Positions 10,590 to 22,554 are shown, counted from the first letter of the stretch. The stretch: DNA of 64,000 nucleotides from Podocnemis expansa (GCA_007922195.1 ML681964.1:8746597-8810596), one strand, 5' to 3'. Numbers and translations: made by a program. Notes: a model not told the origin generated them from the sequence alone.

Positions 10590-11030
10590 CAGTGCCAGCT
10601 CAAGGAGCTCTGACATCCCAAGCCAGCTTTTGATTTTGTGCACTCCCTCCCAGTAGGGATGAGGGGGGTGGAAACTGGCTTCCACTCCAGGCTGGCTGAC
10701 CCTGCCTCCGGGGCGGGGAACAGTCAGTCCAGGGGTGGAGCAGACCAGCACCAAGGCTGGGCTCCGCTCTCTTGTCCCACCTATGGGCTGGATGTTCCTC
10801 TCTAGGGGCAGGGCAGGCCAGCCCAAAGGTGGTGCGAGAGAGCGGAGTCTGCCCCATAGGCTCACCCACTCTGTCCCCAGGAGAGAGTGACTGTTTGGGG
10901 GATGGGCAGGAGCAGGGAGGGTCCAGCTTTTGGGTCGGCCCGCCCTGCCCTGGCGCAGCACTGTGGCCACCCTTAAGTAAATGATGCCCCGAGGCAGGCC
11001 CTCATTTGCTTATGGATTGAGCCGGCCCTG
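10590..11030. mobile_element. GC-rich hAT nonautonomous element
   Basis: It begins CAGTGCCAGCTCAAGG and ends TTGAGCCGGCCCTG, a diverged inverted pair of the CAGGGCCGGCT type. Flanks ATTAGTAC and GTAGTACT suggest an imperfect 8-bp duplication. The core is GC-rich and gives meaningless open frames on both strands (up to 133 codons). Confidence 0.6.
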
Positions 11031-11635
11031 GTAGTACTACACAAAAAGCAGTGAATTTGGGATTAAAACAAGACTAGGCTTTCAGTCAGTGTGAAATGTG
11101 TATATTATTAAAGGATCAAGTTTATCATCAAAGTAATTCTGTTTTTTAATGCCAGTGAAGATTAAAGACAAAATAGTCAAAACAAAGAGTTTACTATAAA
11201 TCAAACCCCCACTAGTGATAGGCCTGAATGTCTTCATGAGACTGGCATGTCTTGTGATACATTTTTTAAAAAGTAATATTTTAATACTACAACATCTATA
11301 AAACTTTCTTTTTTTTATGTGATATTTCTTTTACAAATTCAAGATCTGACAGTGTATAAACCCCTACATTTGTTCAGTAGCACTAGAGATTTTTCTTAAC
11401 AGCAAGTTCAACAAGAACCTGTACTGAGTTGGGATGGGAGAAGGAAAACAAAATTAATAAATCAGATCCTGAGTGGAAAAAAATTGACACCTGCGGGAGT
11501 GAAGATCAGGGGAGCTGTTTGGGGAAGCCACAAATGGCTGATAGGGAAAGTCACGTATCTGTCAGGTAACTAGTATTTGCTAGTTAAGTATTTACTAGTC
11601 AAGTGACTAGTATTTGCTCAGGTCTACTAAGCTTT
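11031..11635. other. Unannotated stretch with short local repeat
   Basis: AT-rich. At 11570-11615 the words ACTAGTATTTGCT and AGTATTTACTAGTCAAGTGACTAGTATTTGCT form a small tandem duplication. Nothing else recognised. Confidence 0.45.
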
Positions 11636-11639
11636 CTTG

Positions 11640-11880
11640 AAGAAATAATGTGGGTCAGCAGATAGGACACCAGTCTGGAACTGAGAACACCTGGATCCTC
11701 TTCCACTGACTTTCTGTATGACCTTAAACAAGTCACTGCTTTCTCCTCCTACCATTTGGCTGCCTTGACTCTCAAGACTGAAAGAGTGTCTTCACTATGT
11801 GTTTGTATAGTGTCTAGCACCAGGGGTCTCGGAGTTTAGCTGGGATCTCCAGTTCCACCATAAGATAAATAAATACATGA
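11640..11880 (+). repeat. tRNA-headed MIR-like SINE
   Basis: The left part (GTCAGCAGATAGGACACC... CTGGATCCTCTT) has A-box- and B-box-like words of a tRNA-derived head. It is followed by the MIR-type block TGTATGACCTTAAACAAGTCACTG and a tail GTATAGTGTCTAGCACCAGG ending in AAATAAATA. Pol III words are degraded. Confidence 0.6.
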
Positions 11881-13115
11881 CTAATGAAAGAATGAAAGGA
11901 CAAGCATCTCATAGATGTTATGCATGGATTATAAAATGGTTTTGGAAGGATTCCTTGTAAAATTGTTATACTGCAATCTTAATGCCAGTCAGAAAGATAA
12001 TCTAAAAGAATGGTACAAGACAGGAAGTAATATGATTACTGGTTTTAGTAGTAGCATAGCAGCTATAGTGTTATGTTTGTAACAAATGTTGCACCATCAT
12101 AATGACAAATCGGTGTGTTTTGGAAAATTGATGTGCACCACCGTAGATTTCCCTGGGAGGGATGTGGAAGGGTTTTCTGTGAATTGTTGTGTGAAAGGCA
12201 ACTGATTTATTCACGTCTCTGGAGATCCTTGATGTGCAGATACTGTCCATAATCGTTTAAGTATGAACAGACTTGTAAAGACAGAACAGCCCTGAAACAG
12301 GTAGGAAAAAGGATAATTACAAACCCCGTTAAACTAATAACTAAAGGAAATAATCAGAACAAACATGAAAAACCAAATATTATTAAACTAGACTAATGTC
12401 TTTGAAATAACATGAATTCGGTTGAAATTCAGAGTCTAGATAACAACCCCTATGGGCCTAAATGTGTGATCTTTCCTCTCTGAATGCCTGACCTTTAAAC
12501 TCTTTTCTTTGCTATATAAATCTGTAGCAGGTATTCACAGCCTGGCTTATTTGGACTGCCAGTCTCATGTCTCATTGGCATGTAATAGTATATTTGTTTA
12601 CATTTATCTAATTTATCAGTATATATTTACTCACTGTGCTTTATCACTTTAAAACCATTTAAGGCCTCTTCATTCAATCAATTTTTGTGGATTTCAGGTG
12701 ACACAAGAGTTGTGCTTCCTCGATTTGAGGCACTAGAAATGTAAAACAGAATCTCCTATTTCTTATTAAATAAAGATGATTCTTCTCCCCATCTCAAAGG
12801 CCTAGATTTATTTGTGAGACTTGATCCTTTTTCTCTGCAGAGGCTGAGGGGCTTCTGGATGTACCGCCCCCACTTGCAATAATGATAACATCAAAGAAAG
12901 CCTCTCCAAAGGGTTCTGATTGGAGCTCAAGGTTTGACTTCAATTCCTATTTTAATAGGAGCTCACCCTGTCAATAAGTAGCCTGGTCAAAAGCCAAAGA
13001 CTTTTCCTGTAATAGAAAGGGAAGTAAAAAGCTTAGGGGAAGCAACTCTGAATTTTGAGCATTCAAGGCAATGGAAGGCTCAACCAGAGCTGGTCCTCTG
13101 CACAATATATCCTTG
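11881..13115. other. Unannotated stretch
   Basis: AT-rich with no open frame of interest. I see no repeat that I can name. Confidence 0.5.
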
Positions 13116-13119
13116 GCCT

Positions 13120-13360
13120 GAATTACAAACTTGTGTCAGTATAAGTACATTGCTCAGGGGTGTGAGAAATCTCAATAGACAGCATTATGTTGACAGAAGG
13201 CATCTCCCCCATCAACATAGCTAACAGCTATCAGGGATGTGGAGTACCTATGCCAACAGGAGAAGCTCTTCCCTTGGCATAGGAAGTGTCTTCTTGAGGC
13301 ACCATGGCAATGCAGCAGGGCTGAGGCAGCGCCGTCAGTGTAAAGAAGCCCATGGTTCCT
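13120..13360. repeat. Fragment of a TGTCGACATAG-type MITE
   Basis: The words TTATGTTGACAGAAGGCATCTCCCCCATCAACATAGCTA and GCCAACAGGAGAAGCTCTTCCCTTGGCATAG pair as worn short palindromes and resemble a foldback family built on TGTCGACA motifs. The termini are not identifiable. Confidence 0.35.
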
Positions 13361-14740
13361 GCTGCTAACACATGGGACCTGAGACCTTTGTAAATCCCAT
13401 GAGCATGCCTTGGAAAATGTGAGTCCTGAGACAAGAGGCCAAGAGAGGAGAGACTTAACAATATGGAAGACCTCACTGATCCTGTTCTGATATTCTTCAG
13501 TCTGGTACCAGACTTATCCTGCTAGAGAGCTCACATACGGCTCCAGGAGACTCCTATTTCTTGCTTAAGTCTTTCTAGGGTTAAAAAAAAATAGGAAGCA
13601 GATGATTTCCACATTTACAGCAGAAAGTTGAACAGGACATAAACACATGTATGTATGTAGAAGGCATCAGTTACAGAAAAGAATTTTTGAGAATTATCTT
13701 ACTAATCTTCCCCAAAATCCCAAATTGAGCAGATGGGTGGGAAGGGGCAGGAAATTTTTGTTTCACTGACTCATCCAGAAATGCTGAGGCCAGTTCAGTC
13801 ACATACTGTATCCCCATTCTTAGTTCTGTAGTTGTCAGAGAAATGACCATTTCTTTTTTCCTTTGAGCAAGTTCATCTCAATTCTCTGCTTCTTCTGAAA
13901 CTAATATTGTATTCTCTAAACACTACATTTTTATTCATACTTCAATAGCTCTTCACACTTCAATTTTTTTTCCTTTTCAACTCATTTACTGTAAGTGAAC
14001 TGGGAAGCATTTAAAGAACCCGATACATTGCCGTGAGCCATATGGTGACTGATTGCTCACATCTCTATTGCTACAAAAAGGCTGCTGCCTTATTAAATTG
14101 TCAATTCTGCCAGCAATATTAAAAATCCTTTATCAGTGAAAATTAACTAAAATAACAGTTCAAATAGTAATTGTATGAATTACATAGATTTGCATTTCAC
14201 CCCATTGTAAAAAATAAAATTAATAATACCCCCACCTGGCTAAAAATAAACCTCTCACATGATGGGGATTTTCTTTTCTTTGGGACCTCTTCTATAACCT
14301 ATCAGACTTCATCTACAAGAAACTTTTTCATTTTCAAGATGAGTTTCCCAAACTTTATTTCATTCAATCCAATACTTCTGATTATAGCCCTCATATTACC
14401 TTAAATAATCTCAAAGTCCAAAGTCAATTGGGTTGGACTAGATCAAAGATAGTGGGAGACAAGTGTATTTAAATAAACTGGGTGAACCCTAAAAATCTGT
14501 TGCAAAGTCATGCAATCCCATCTGGCAATACCAGATCCAGCACCAATCTGAAACCATTTTAAGCCCTGCTTTCCCAACTTATTTCCACATTTCAGAGGTC
14601 TGTAGTGTGCTGTCATGCACATTTTTATAACTTATTCAACTTAGAGATGAATATGAAATTGCAAAACTATTAACTGATGTAACCTATCACTTAAAACAGC
14701 ATCTGTTTCTGATAAGTGTGGATAGATAATGTGTTATTGA
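13361..14740. other. Unannotated stretch
   Basis: No recognisable gene or repeat. The 77-codon frame at 14171-14404 is low-complexity. Confidence 0.5.
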
Positions 14741-14840
14741 TCTTTAAAAAGACAGTCCTGGCAATTATAGGCCAATACCCCTAACCTCAGTATCAGGCAA
14801 ACTGGCTGAAACTACAGTAAAGAACAGAATTATTAAATAC

Positions 14841-15612
14841 TGTGGCAAAGCTCTCCCTCAGCTCTGCCAGGGGTGTGGTTGTCTCTGCTGGCAGAACAGG
14901 CATAGGGTAAATCTGCCTCTCTGGATGAGTCCTTTACTCCCTTCTCAGTATCTCTTGGCCAGAGTGTCCAAGGTTGGGCCTTAGTGAGGCCTGGAGGAAT
15001 GTCCCTATGCCACCAAGAGGCAATGAGTTAGTAAGCTTGTGGTGCCCAGATGCCAGGAAATACCTGTCTTTGGCTTCTCCAATGGAGTTGTGGGTGTGGT
15101 GGTGTTGCTCAGATCATAGAATCATAGGGTTGGAAGGGACCTCATAGGTCATCTAGTCCAACCCCCTGCCAGAGGCAGGACCACTCCCACTAAACCATCC
15201 CAGTCATGGTTTTGTCCAGCCGGGCCTTAAACACCTCCAAAGATGGAGATTTCACCACCTCCCTCGGCAGCTCGTTCCAAGGCTTCACCTTCAAGGATGT
15301 TAGAGCAGTCACAATCCTGCCCACAGGCTGGTGCCAGATTTCTCCCTTTTCTGCTCCCACCTGGGGAAAAGTGCTCTCTCTTTCTGAGGAAGTCTCTCCT
15401 TCTACAACCACAAGCCTTCCTGTAGCTTCTCCTTCTCTTTACCTCTAACAGAGGTGAGGTTTTAATAGGCTTGAAGTAACCTATGACTGGCCTCAAGTGT
15501 TTCCAATTAACCTGAAATAACTTCCCCTCTGCCTGCAGAGAAAAGGGCCTTTACCATTCTAGGGCTGATATATCTGCCCTCAAATACCCTTTTGTAGCCT
15601 GACTTTATCACA
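14841..15612. mobile_element. Solo-LTR-like insertion (TG...CA) with 4-bp duplication
   Basis: The insert starts TGTGGCAAAG and ends CTTTATCACA, a short imperfect inverted pair beginning TG and ending CA. It is flanked by ATAC on both sides (14837-14840 and 15613-15616). It has no open reading frame of its own and carries a nested CR1 3' end. The TG/CA ends and short duplication suggest a solitary LTR; family not identified. Confidence 0.5.
15113..15310 (-). mobile_element. CR1 3' end, nested in the LTR-like insert
   Basis: On the minus strand this encodes the C-terminus of CR1 ORF2 ([20 protein letters not shown]) and runs through GGTTGGACTAGATGACCT to the ATTCTATGAT tail at 15113. The open frame 15190-15411 (minus, 73 codons) holds that end. 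Severely 5'-truncated. Confidence 0.8.
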
Positions 15613-15931
15613 ATACATGGATACAAAAACTGAGGAAGAGTCAACACGGCTTTTGTAAAGAGGAATCATACAACACCAATCTAATAAAATTATTTGGGGA
15701 AGGGGTGTTTCAACAAATAGCTGGGCAAGGTGATCCAGGGAAATATAATATACCTAGACATTCAAAAAGCCTTTCACCTCACCAAAGGCTCTTAAGCAAA
15801 GTAGTTAACTCATGGGTTAAGAGGAAAAGTCCCCTCATGGATCAGCAACTAAATTAAAAGAGGTAACAATTTTTAATCTTCCTTTTTGAATACTCAAATA
15901 CTTCTTTATTTCTCTTATAAGAATTCTCCTT

Positions 15932-16235
15932 GGGTATGTCTCCACTGCAGCTGGGAGCATGCATCCAGTCTACGCAGAGATAGACCTGTTAGCTCTACCC
16001 AAGCTAGTACACTAAAAATAGCATTAGGGTGTTACAGCAGGGGCTGTGGCATTGTCTAGCTATTCAAGTAAAAACCCACCTGACACATGGTTCTTAACCC
16101 AGGTGGCTAACCTATGCCATCACTTGTGTCACAATGTCCACATTGCTATTTTCAGTGTGCTAACTTGGGTAAAGCTAGCATGTGTCTGCCCACCTGGGCT
16201 GGAAGGCATGCTCCCAGCTCCAACGGAGACATACT
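15932..16235. mobile_element. Foldback MITE with GGGTATGTCTCCACTGCAGC ends
   Basis: The left terminus GGGTATGTCTCCACTGCAGC followed by TGGGAGCATGC is matched at the right by GCATGCTCCCAGCT and GGAGACATAC. Flanking CTT at 15929-15931 and 16236-16238 gives a 3-bp target duplication. The inside also contains complementary words (AGCTCTACCCAAGCTAG / CTAACTTGGGTAAAGCTAGCA). Length 304 bp, non-coding. Confidence 0.75.
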
Positions 16236-16465
16236 CTTTTAGGCCCAATTTAAGCAAAAGCATGTAAGTACAGGTTTAACTCCATTCCTCTTCAGCAGAG
16301 CATTTATACATGTACTTAAGTTGCATCTAAGTCCATGTAAATTGTGGCTTAATGTTTACTTCAGAATATATCCTTAGGTTATCTCTTTTGCCTCTTATTG
16401 ACCTCAGAAAGCCAGTAACCTAGGTATGATGGGAAGGGAGGAATATTTTATGTAAAAGGAGGAGA
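16236..16465. other. Unannotated short stretch
   Basis: Nothing recognised apart from general AT-richness. Confidence 0.4.
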
Positions 16466-16469
16466 AAAG

Positions 16470-16890
16470 ATGGCCTGCATTTCAAGACTGAGCTCGATAA
16501 GTTTATGGAGGGGATAGTTTGATGGGATAAGCAACTTTGGATATTGAATAATCTTCGATCTTTGACTACTGGTGGTGGATATGCAAGTGGCCTAAGAAAG
16601 GAGGGTAGATGGGGTGGGTTCTGAGTTATTATAAAGAACTGTTTCTTGGGTGACTGGCTGTTGAGACTTGCCCATTTGCTCAGGGTTTAAATGATCTCCA
16701 TATCTGGGGTCAGGAAGGAATTTCCCCCCAGGGCAAACTGACTAGGGCTCTGGGATTTTTTTGCCTTCCTCTGTAACATGGGGTATGGCTCTCCTACTGG
16801 TGAATTCGCTGTATCTTAAAAGTCCTTAAATAATGATTTGAGGAGGTAAATAACTCAGTAATAGGTTAGAGGTTAAGGAAGAATTTTTGT
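16470..16890 (+). mobile_element. CR1 3' UTR fragment of an old subfamily
   Basis: It contains the CR1 3' UTR order GATAAGTTTATGGAGGGGATAG, GGTCAGGAAGGAATTT, TTTGCCTTCCTCTG and a CTTAAAGTC-like block, with no coding part. These words are characteristic of an old sauropsid CR1 group. The terminal tail is missing or unrecognisable. Confidence 0.65.
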
Positions 16891-16929
16891 TTTGTGAAGC
16901 TCTGTTGAGTTGTATAACATCAGCAGAGA

Positions 16930-18215
16930 TTTTTTTTAAAAACTGGACAACTTGTTAAGAAATAGCAAAACTGCATTAGTCTATTTACTGATGGGGCTCA
17001 AGCCATAACTGGCAAGTCAGGAGGTGCAAAAGTAGGAAATATTGCTCCAACTTCCCAATTCACCCATTGCAGCATTCACAGTGAGGGACCCACAATCATT
17101 AAAACCTGAAGAATGTTTTTATATCAAGCAGTCAAAGTGGTCAATTTTGTGAAAACATAGCCACTTAATTCATATATGTTTTCTCCACTGTGTAATGAAA
17201 TGGGAAGTCACCATGAAATGTTACTTTTCCACAGAGAAGTCAGATGGCTGTCTCATGGAAAGGCATTGGCTCATCTGTTTGAACTTTGTTCCAAATTACA
17301 GATTTTTCTTAATGACTCTCATTTTGAATTACATGAATGTTTCCCTGATGAACAGTGGCTGACAGGACTTGCCTACTTGGTGGATATTTTTACAGATCTT
17401 AATGAACTGAATGCAACTTACAACACTTGAAAACAACTCCTTTTTATGTTCATGACAAAACAAGGGCATTCATGAAGAAACATCAGTTTGCAATGCGGTA
17501 ACTGCCAATCATTCCAATGTTGGATGGTTTTCTCTCTGAAAATGAAGTGAAACTCCACTTGCACTTTATCACTTACACTAAAAAACAGTCTTAGTTTGAT
17601 CACAGGTTTCAATGAGTATATTCCTGACGATGTGATGAAACAAACTGGATCAGGAATCCGTTTTCACTTGAAGACAACAGCATGCCAAGTGACTTCTCAG
17701 GTATGGAGAGGGACCAGATAGAGCTTTTGTATGATGGTGCCATGCAACTGGAATTCAGGCAAATGTATCTGAGTTGTTTTTGTCTCAAGACGAGAGGAGA
17801 ATCCTTACATTTTAGACATGGCATTAAAATATTCAATACCATTCTGCACAACTTACCTATGTGAGACTGGATTTGCAGCTATGATGGACATCAAAACAAG
17901 TACAGAACAAAATTAAAAGTAGAACCAGGACTTCACCTGAAACAGACCAAGATTTACCAGATATCCACCAACTTTGCTCTGTCAAGCAAGCACATTTGTC
18001 TCATTAAAGGAATACCCAAAATCTCAGATGGCATAGGTATATAATGCATTTATTAATATTTTTCAAGACTACAGATTTTATATACGTAGCTATGCTGTTC
18101 ACAGAGTGTGTTTTAATAGCACTTATGTTTAGTTTTCATATGCAGTCTGTTTATAAGAAATTGAGGGTAGTACGTTGGGTGGTGACATTGTAGTGGTGCA
18201 CAACGTGCCAGAGTT
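16930..18215 (+). pseudogene. Decayed hAT transposase (ZBED5/FAM200-like lineage)
   Basis: hAT transposases cut and join element ends; the ZBED5/FAM200/GTF2IRD2-like lineage has been domesticated several times in vertebrates. Here the longest intact piece is 17176-17430 (84 codons), holding NEMGSHHEMLLFHREVRWLS, then FELCSKLQIFL, DEQWLTGLAYLVDIF and LNELN. This is the conserved middle of the family. Upstream, frames near 16990-17150 resemble the DGA..MTG block. Downstream, 17680-17960 gives FSGMERDQIELLYDGAM and a TYLCETGF-like hAT dimerisation block interrupted by a stop. Many frameshifts make it inactive. Confidence 0.7.
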
Positions 18216-18235
18216 TGAGAAACACTGATCTAAAC
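18195..18235. mobile_element. Probable right terminus of the hAT element
   Basis: GTGCCAGAGTTTGAGAAACACTG is a hAT-type end (inverse CAGTGTTTCTCAAAC). No matching left terminus is visible before 16930, so the element is 5'-deleted. Confidence 0.5.
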
Positions 18236-18244
18236 TGAAACTTC

Positions 18245-18540
18245 GTTCAGGAAGTGTCAATTTCAATGAAATTGCATATTGGAAAAAAAGCATTTAGATA
18301 GTATCATAACATCCTATTTTTGACAATTTTGTAATAGAACATTTCAATTTTTCATATTAAAATGATTTGCTTTGAATTTATCTTATATTAAAAATAAAGT
18401 CAAAATGGAAATGAAATATTGCAATTCATATGAAATTTTTTCTTTAAAAATTGTTTCATGGAAAATTTTGAAATTTGGAAGAAAACAAATTTCAGAATTT
18501 CCAGTGACTTTTCCAATGAAACCAAAATTATAGATCCTGC
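18245..18540. repeat. AT-rich interspersed repeat, copy B
   Basis: Same TTTCAATTTT/AAATTTTGAAA texture as at 2.5 kb, ending in a short non-biased CCTGCATAG segment. No coding signal. Confidence 0.4.
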
Positions 18541-18769
18541 ATAGACATACTAGTAATAGCATCAGATCAGTTACAAGTTATGCTGGGAGCTTGCAGGGTG
18601 TGTTAAATTTAGGATCTCTTTTATAGAAGAGAGATAAGTAATTCATCTCTGGTCCCAGTTTGATATTGTACTTTGATTTGCTTACAATTGTAAAGTCACA
18701 ATGCCTGAATTATGTATGGTGAAATAATAAACCAAAATAAAAAAGCCATTATGACAGAAGGAAAACTAA

Positions 18770-19138
18770 GTATGTCCACACGAGTCTTTTATTTCGAAAC
18801 AACACTGGTTGTTTCAAAATAAAAAACTGAATGTCCACACAACGTTTTCTTATTTTGAAATGACAGGCTCTGTCATTTCAAAATAAGAACTGTCATTTCG
18901 AAACAGCTGTTATTTCGAAATGGTTATTTCAAAATAACGCCGTTTGGACATGTTGTTTCAAAACAACACCACTGTTTTGAAACAACTGTTTCAAAACAAT
19001 GTCCAAACAGCCTTATTTCGAAATAATCATTTTGAAATAACAGCTGTTTCGAAAGCAGGCTTACCCTTAATTCGAATTAACATTTTCTTAATTCAAATTA
19101 ACTTATTTCGAAATAATGATGTATGTGTGGACATAGCC
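18770..19138. mobile_element. Foldback MITE, TTTCGAAA family, copy 2
   Basis: The left end GTATGTCCACAC pairs with right end GTGTGGACATAGCC; TAA flanks at 18767-18769 and 19139-19141. The 369-bp interior is a chain of TTATTTCGAAATAA-type palindromes and their CpG-decayed derivatives. Same subfamily (GTCCACAC ends) as the 52.2 kb copy. Confidence 0.75.
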
Positions 19139-19141
19139 TAA

Positions 19142-21156
19142 GAGTCCTGAAACTGATGCAACAACTGAACATATGTTTCACATGTGTATTTGTCAGGATC
19201 CCAACAAGGACACTCAAGAAGTAGAGTCAGAGCAGAAGCAAACCTGAGCCTAGGGGTAGCTGCAGACTTTGTAGTCAGGTATAGGCCAGAGCTGATATCA
19301 AAGATCAGAGTCCAAGTCAGGTTTCAAGGTCTAAGTCATGAGGCAAAGACCAAGTCAAATAAGGAAATCCATCTTGCTGTTTGACTCCATGCATTCCCAT
19401 ACCATACCTGAAGCCTGGCTGGGCTGTCTGGCTGGGGAGTCTGGGCTCTTAGGTCTGGAACCAAAAAGGTAACTGGTTCAGCAGTATACTGAACTGAATG
19501 TTTCAATGTGCTGTTGCCAGGAGCCACTTAGATCATGCTTGGCCATCTTGGCTTCGTGGTAGGATTAGCATGCTGAAACACTGAGGCAAGGGTAAAGAAG
19601 GTGCTGGGATCACCTGAAGAGACTCGACCATTGACTGTACATAAACTAGACTCATACATGCTAAGGTCAGACGAGGTCAGTATGGTAATCTTATTGATAG
19701 ATTAGGTCTAGTATGACTAGTTTTACTTATTGAGTCAGCTATTCTCTCCCTGTGAGACACCCAGCACTTATAGACGTGTACAGAAACCAGAACACAGACA
19801 CTCTACTCTCCCACACAGTCAATACAACTTCCTAATGGACTTGCAGCCTGGTTCTAAGACACAATTAAGGCTACTATACTCGGTGTCCCTGCCTAAACTG
19901 GCAACCCATAAGGATTACTGTACATTCATGAGAACCTTAAAATATGGTTTCAGACAACAATCCATCTCTCCAGCCAGAGCCTTGTCCACTTTGTAAAAAA
20001 GGATGGATCTCTGAGGCAGTACATGTTCTAAACAAAATCATCATGCAAAATCAATACCCACTACCCCACCCCAGAGCTTATAGGTCAAGTAAGAATGGCC
20101 CAGATATTCACCAAGCTGAATCTCAGGGAGCTCTCCAGTCTAATTAGGATGTGGCCAAGGAAACCGTGAATGAATACTTTCAAACACAATATGGTCATTT
20201 CAAATGCCACTTCATGATTGGTTACATGCTTTCGATCCTGAATGGCTCATGGCAATGTAGTCCCAAACCATTGCAGGCTAGCTGTTACTAGGACAAATCT
20301 GCTGTTCCTCTGCATCCTCACTCTGACCCTACCAGCTGTCTAGCTGAATCCTTTCCTACGGTTGGATCTTCTGGCAGTTGGACCACTTGTGTGAACTCTC
20401 ACCATGCAACAGGACTGCCCTTTCACCCACCTGACTATCAGTCAATACAATTGGCTTGAATTTAGTGAGCTTACTTACTCACTTAAGGTTGGTACATGCT
20501 TAAGTGACCTGCTGAATAGTGACCGCTATTCCACTTAAAAATTTCATTTGGGAAGACTGCAAGATCAGAATAGTGAATGCTATAATAAAAATAGAAATTT
20601 TCCTGTGTTGCACTCAACATTTACTGTATGTGGTAACTCTTTGGGATGGGTCATGTAACAAAGATGTGTAAGGCAATAACCATTGCCATTTTCAGTTGCT
20701 TTGATTCAATTCAATGATGCATGGACTAAATTAACTATTTTAACCTCAGCATTACAAAGATATTTTGCTTGCTTGAAGGCCTCTGTAAATCTTAAAAGAA
20801 GTAATCTGTGAAACTGTCTGCAGGTGCCTGACATGTTCCATGATAATGGTTTGTGAAAAGTAACTAGAAGTTCAAAAAGTCAGCAATCAAAGCTTATCAG
20901 CCATGTTATTGGTATTAAAGATTATCACTAAAGGCATTCCTGGAAATATATACCTCGTCCTACTAATGTCAGCTCTAATTTTCCTCCGCAGTGAAAGATC
21001 TCTTCACCAAAGACTGCATCCTGCTCCCATTAAGTCAATGACAAAATTCCTATTCAGTGCTGCAGTATTGGGTGTTAACTGAAATAGACAAACTGTTGCC
21101 TGTATCTCTTTTCCTGGAACAGCAGGTGATTTTGATTGCTGGGAAAATACTGTTCC
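19142..21156. other. Unannotated stretch, possibly with an LTR-like fragment at its start
   Basis: 19194-19560 starts TGTCAGGATCCCAACAAGG and is rich in GTCAGAG/GGTCTAAG-type words, reminiscent of a Gypsy-type LTR known from turtles, but I cannot define its other end. The remainder (19570-21156) holds no gene or repeat I can name; open frames stay under 90 codons. Confidence 0.35.
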
Positions 21157-21976
21157 CAGGGAATAAAGTATGCCAGAACACACCAGAATGGTGTTCCAGG
21201 GCCTCCTATTTTTAGGGGGCCACATTCTGGGGCCCCCCCAAAATAGGGGAATGCACTGGAATGCTGGGCCAGCTCAAGGAGTGTGGGCTACAGTGGGCCT
21301 GGCCACCCTCCTCCCCTTTCCCAGAGCCTGTGCCAGCCCCATCCCTTCCTGCTGGGCCCAGCCAGTGCATGTGGCCTGGATCCAGTCTCAGGCCTATGTC
21401 CCCTCTCACCAGCCGGCCGGCTGGCACCACAGCCTCACTCCCCCTGGCCCAGCTCCTTGGCCACATCGGTGACTCTGGTAAAGAGACTGGGGGGGAGGGG
21501 GTTGGGGACAGGCAGCCAGCCATCAGGAAAAGTGTGGGAAGGTGTGGGGTGGGAAGTAGGGGTTGGGATGGTGGGCTTGGGAGGTGTGGAGGGTGTTGGG
21601 GGCCTGAAAGGGGAAGAGTGAAGATGAGAGGTGGGGGGTTAGGTGGGCTTGAGTGGGGCCATGGGGGTAGGGAGCTTAGGGAATGGGGATTGGGGTTGAT
21701 GGGGGGCAGGCATTTTGATTGGCACTTGCTAGGGTGGAAGGCCAGTAGCTGGGGTGAGGGGCAGGCATTTGTGGGGCAGCAGCTGGGGTGGGGAGACAAG
21801 TGTTTGTGGCACAATAGCTGGGGTGGAGGCAGTAGCTGGGGAGCAGGTGTTTGAATGGCAGTAGCTGGGGTGCGTGAAGGAGGCCCAGACCTATGTAAAG
21901 TGGGCCCGGATCTGTGTGAAGGGGGGCCAAAAATTTAGGAGGGTTCCAGGGCTCCCAAATTATACTTTAACCCCTG
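21157..21976. mobile_element. G-rich hAT nonautonomous element
   Basis: The left end CAGGGAATAAAGTATGCCAGAA and right end TATACTTTAACCCCTG are inverted partners of the CAGGGGTTAAAGTA type. Flanks ACTGTTCC (21149-21156) and CCTGTTTC (21977-21984) match at 6/8. Subterminal GGGGGCC/GGGGCCCC blocks resemble the 55.7 kb copy. The 21480-21900 core is G-rich with imperfect GGGGTGGG / AGTAGCTGGGGTG units. Open frames of 197-200 codons on both strands are low-complexity artefacts. Confidence 0.65.
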
Positions 21977-21999
21977 CCTGTTTCGAGATCACCTATCCA

Positions 22000-22252
22000 G
22001 ATCTATAAAACACTGAGAATGTCAGCATAGCAAACAACATCCAGTGGCAGCAAGTATCAGAGCCAGAGTCAACGGACTCGGTCTCATGGGATGCACACTG
22101 TGGTGCTAAAAATTGCAGTGTAAATGCTCCAGTGTGAGCCTGAATATCTACACAACTAATTTTAGCCCCACAACACAAACACTGGAGTCCTGAATTAGGT
22201 TGTTGGTTTTTTGTTTTTGTTTTTTTTTTTGGCTGTGTAGGCATAACCTGAG
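22000..22252. repeat. Probable worn foldback MITE end (GGCTGTGTAGGCATAACC)
   Basis: The right side ends CTGTGTAGGCATAACC, a decayed form of the GTGTAGACATACCC terminus, after a T run at 22216-22230. The inside has GCTAAAAATTGCAGTGTAAATGCTCCAGTG wording of a related family. Left end not found. Confidence 0.3.
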
Positions 22253-22554
22253 TGGTTTATTTTAAGAGTGTGATTAGCTCCCATTAGCACTCCCATCTTG
22301 AATTGCTCTTCATGAGTATGGATTGAACTTGGCAGGCTTCCTGGAGTATTTTTGCTCAAATACCACGCATATATTGCTCACTTTGCTGCTTGATGATCTT
22401 GTGTACTAATATAAAGAGCAAGTTGAGATAAAAATCAATTTTCTTCTGAGAATAAAAATGGCCTGGTGTTTGTTGCCGTCAAATACTTACACAAAAATCT
22501 TGCAACAACTGTTGTGTACTAGAGCCATGTGAAACTCACACTAGACATTACAGT

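Larger units (their letters stand above)
14745..15875 (+). mobile_element. Old CR1 reverse-transcriptase fragment split by an LTR-like insert
   Basis: 14746-14840 reads as the conserved PGNYRP block before the RT palm. The reading resumes at 15613 with SQHGFCKEES-like and HQRLL-like blocks (to about 15870), degenerate with frameshifts. The two pieces join at ATAC, which is the target duplication of the intervening 14841-15612 insert. This copy belongs to an older CR1 subfamily than the 29.9 kb copy. Confidence 0.65.

Noticed and set aside
11640..11720. Possible tRNA gene
   Set aside because: A- and B-box-like words are worn, no cloverleaf can be drawn, and the sequence continues into a MIR-type body, so it is a SINE head.
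21212..21854. 200- and 197-codon open frames
   Set aside because: They cover the G-rich core of a hAT element in opposite strands and read as low-complexity Pro/Ser or Gly/Trp.
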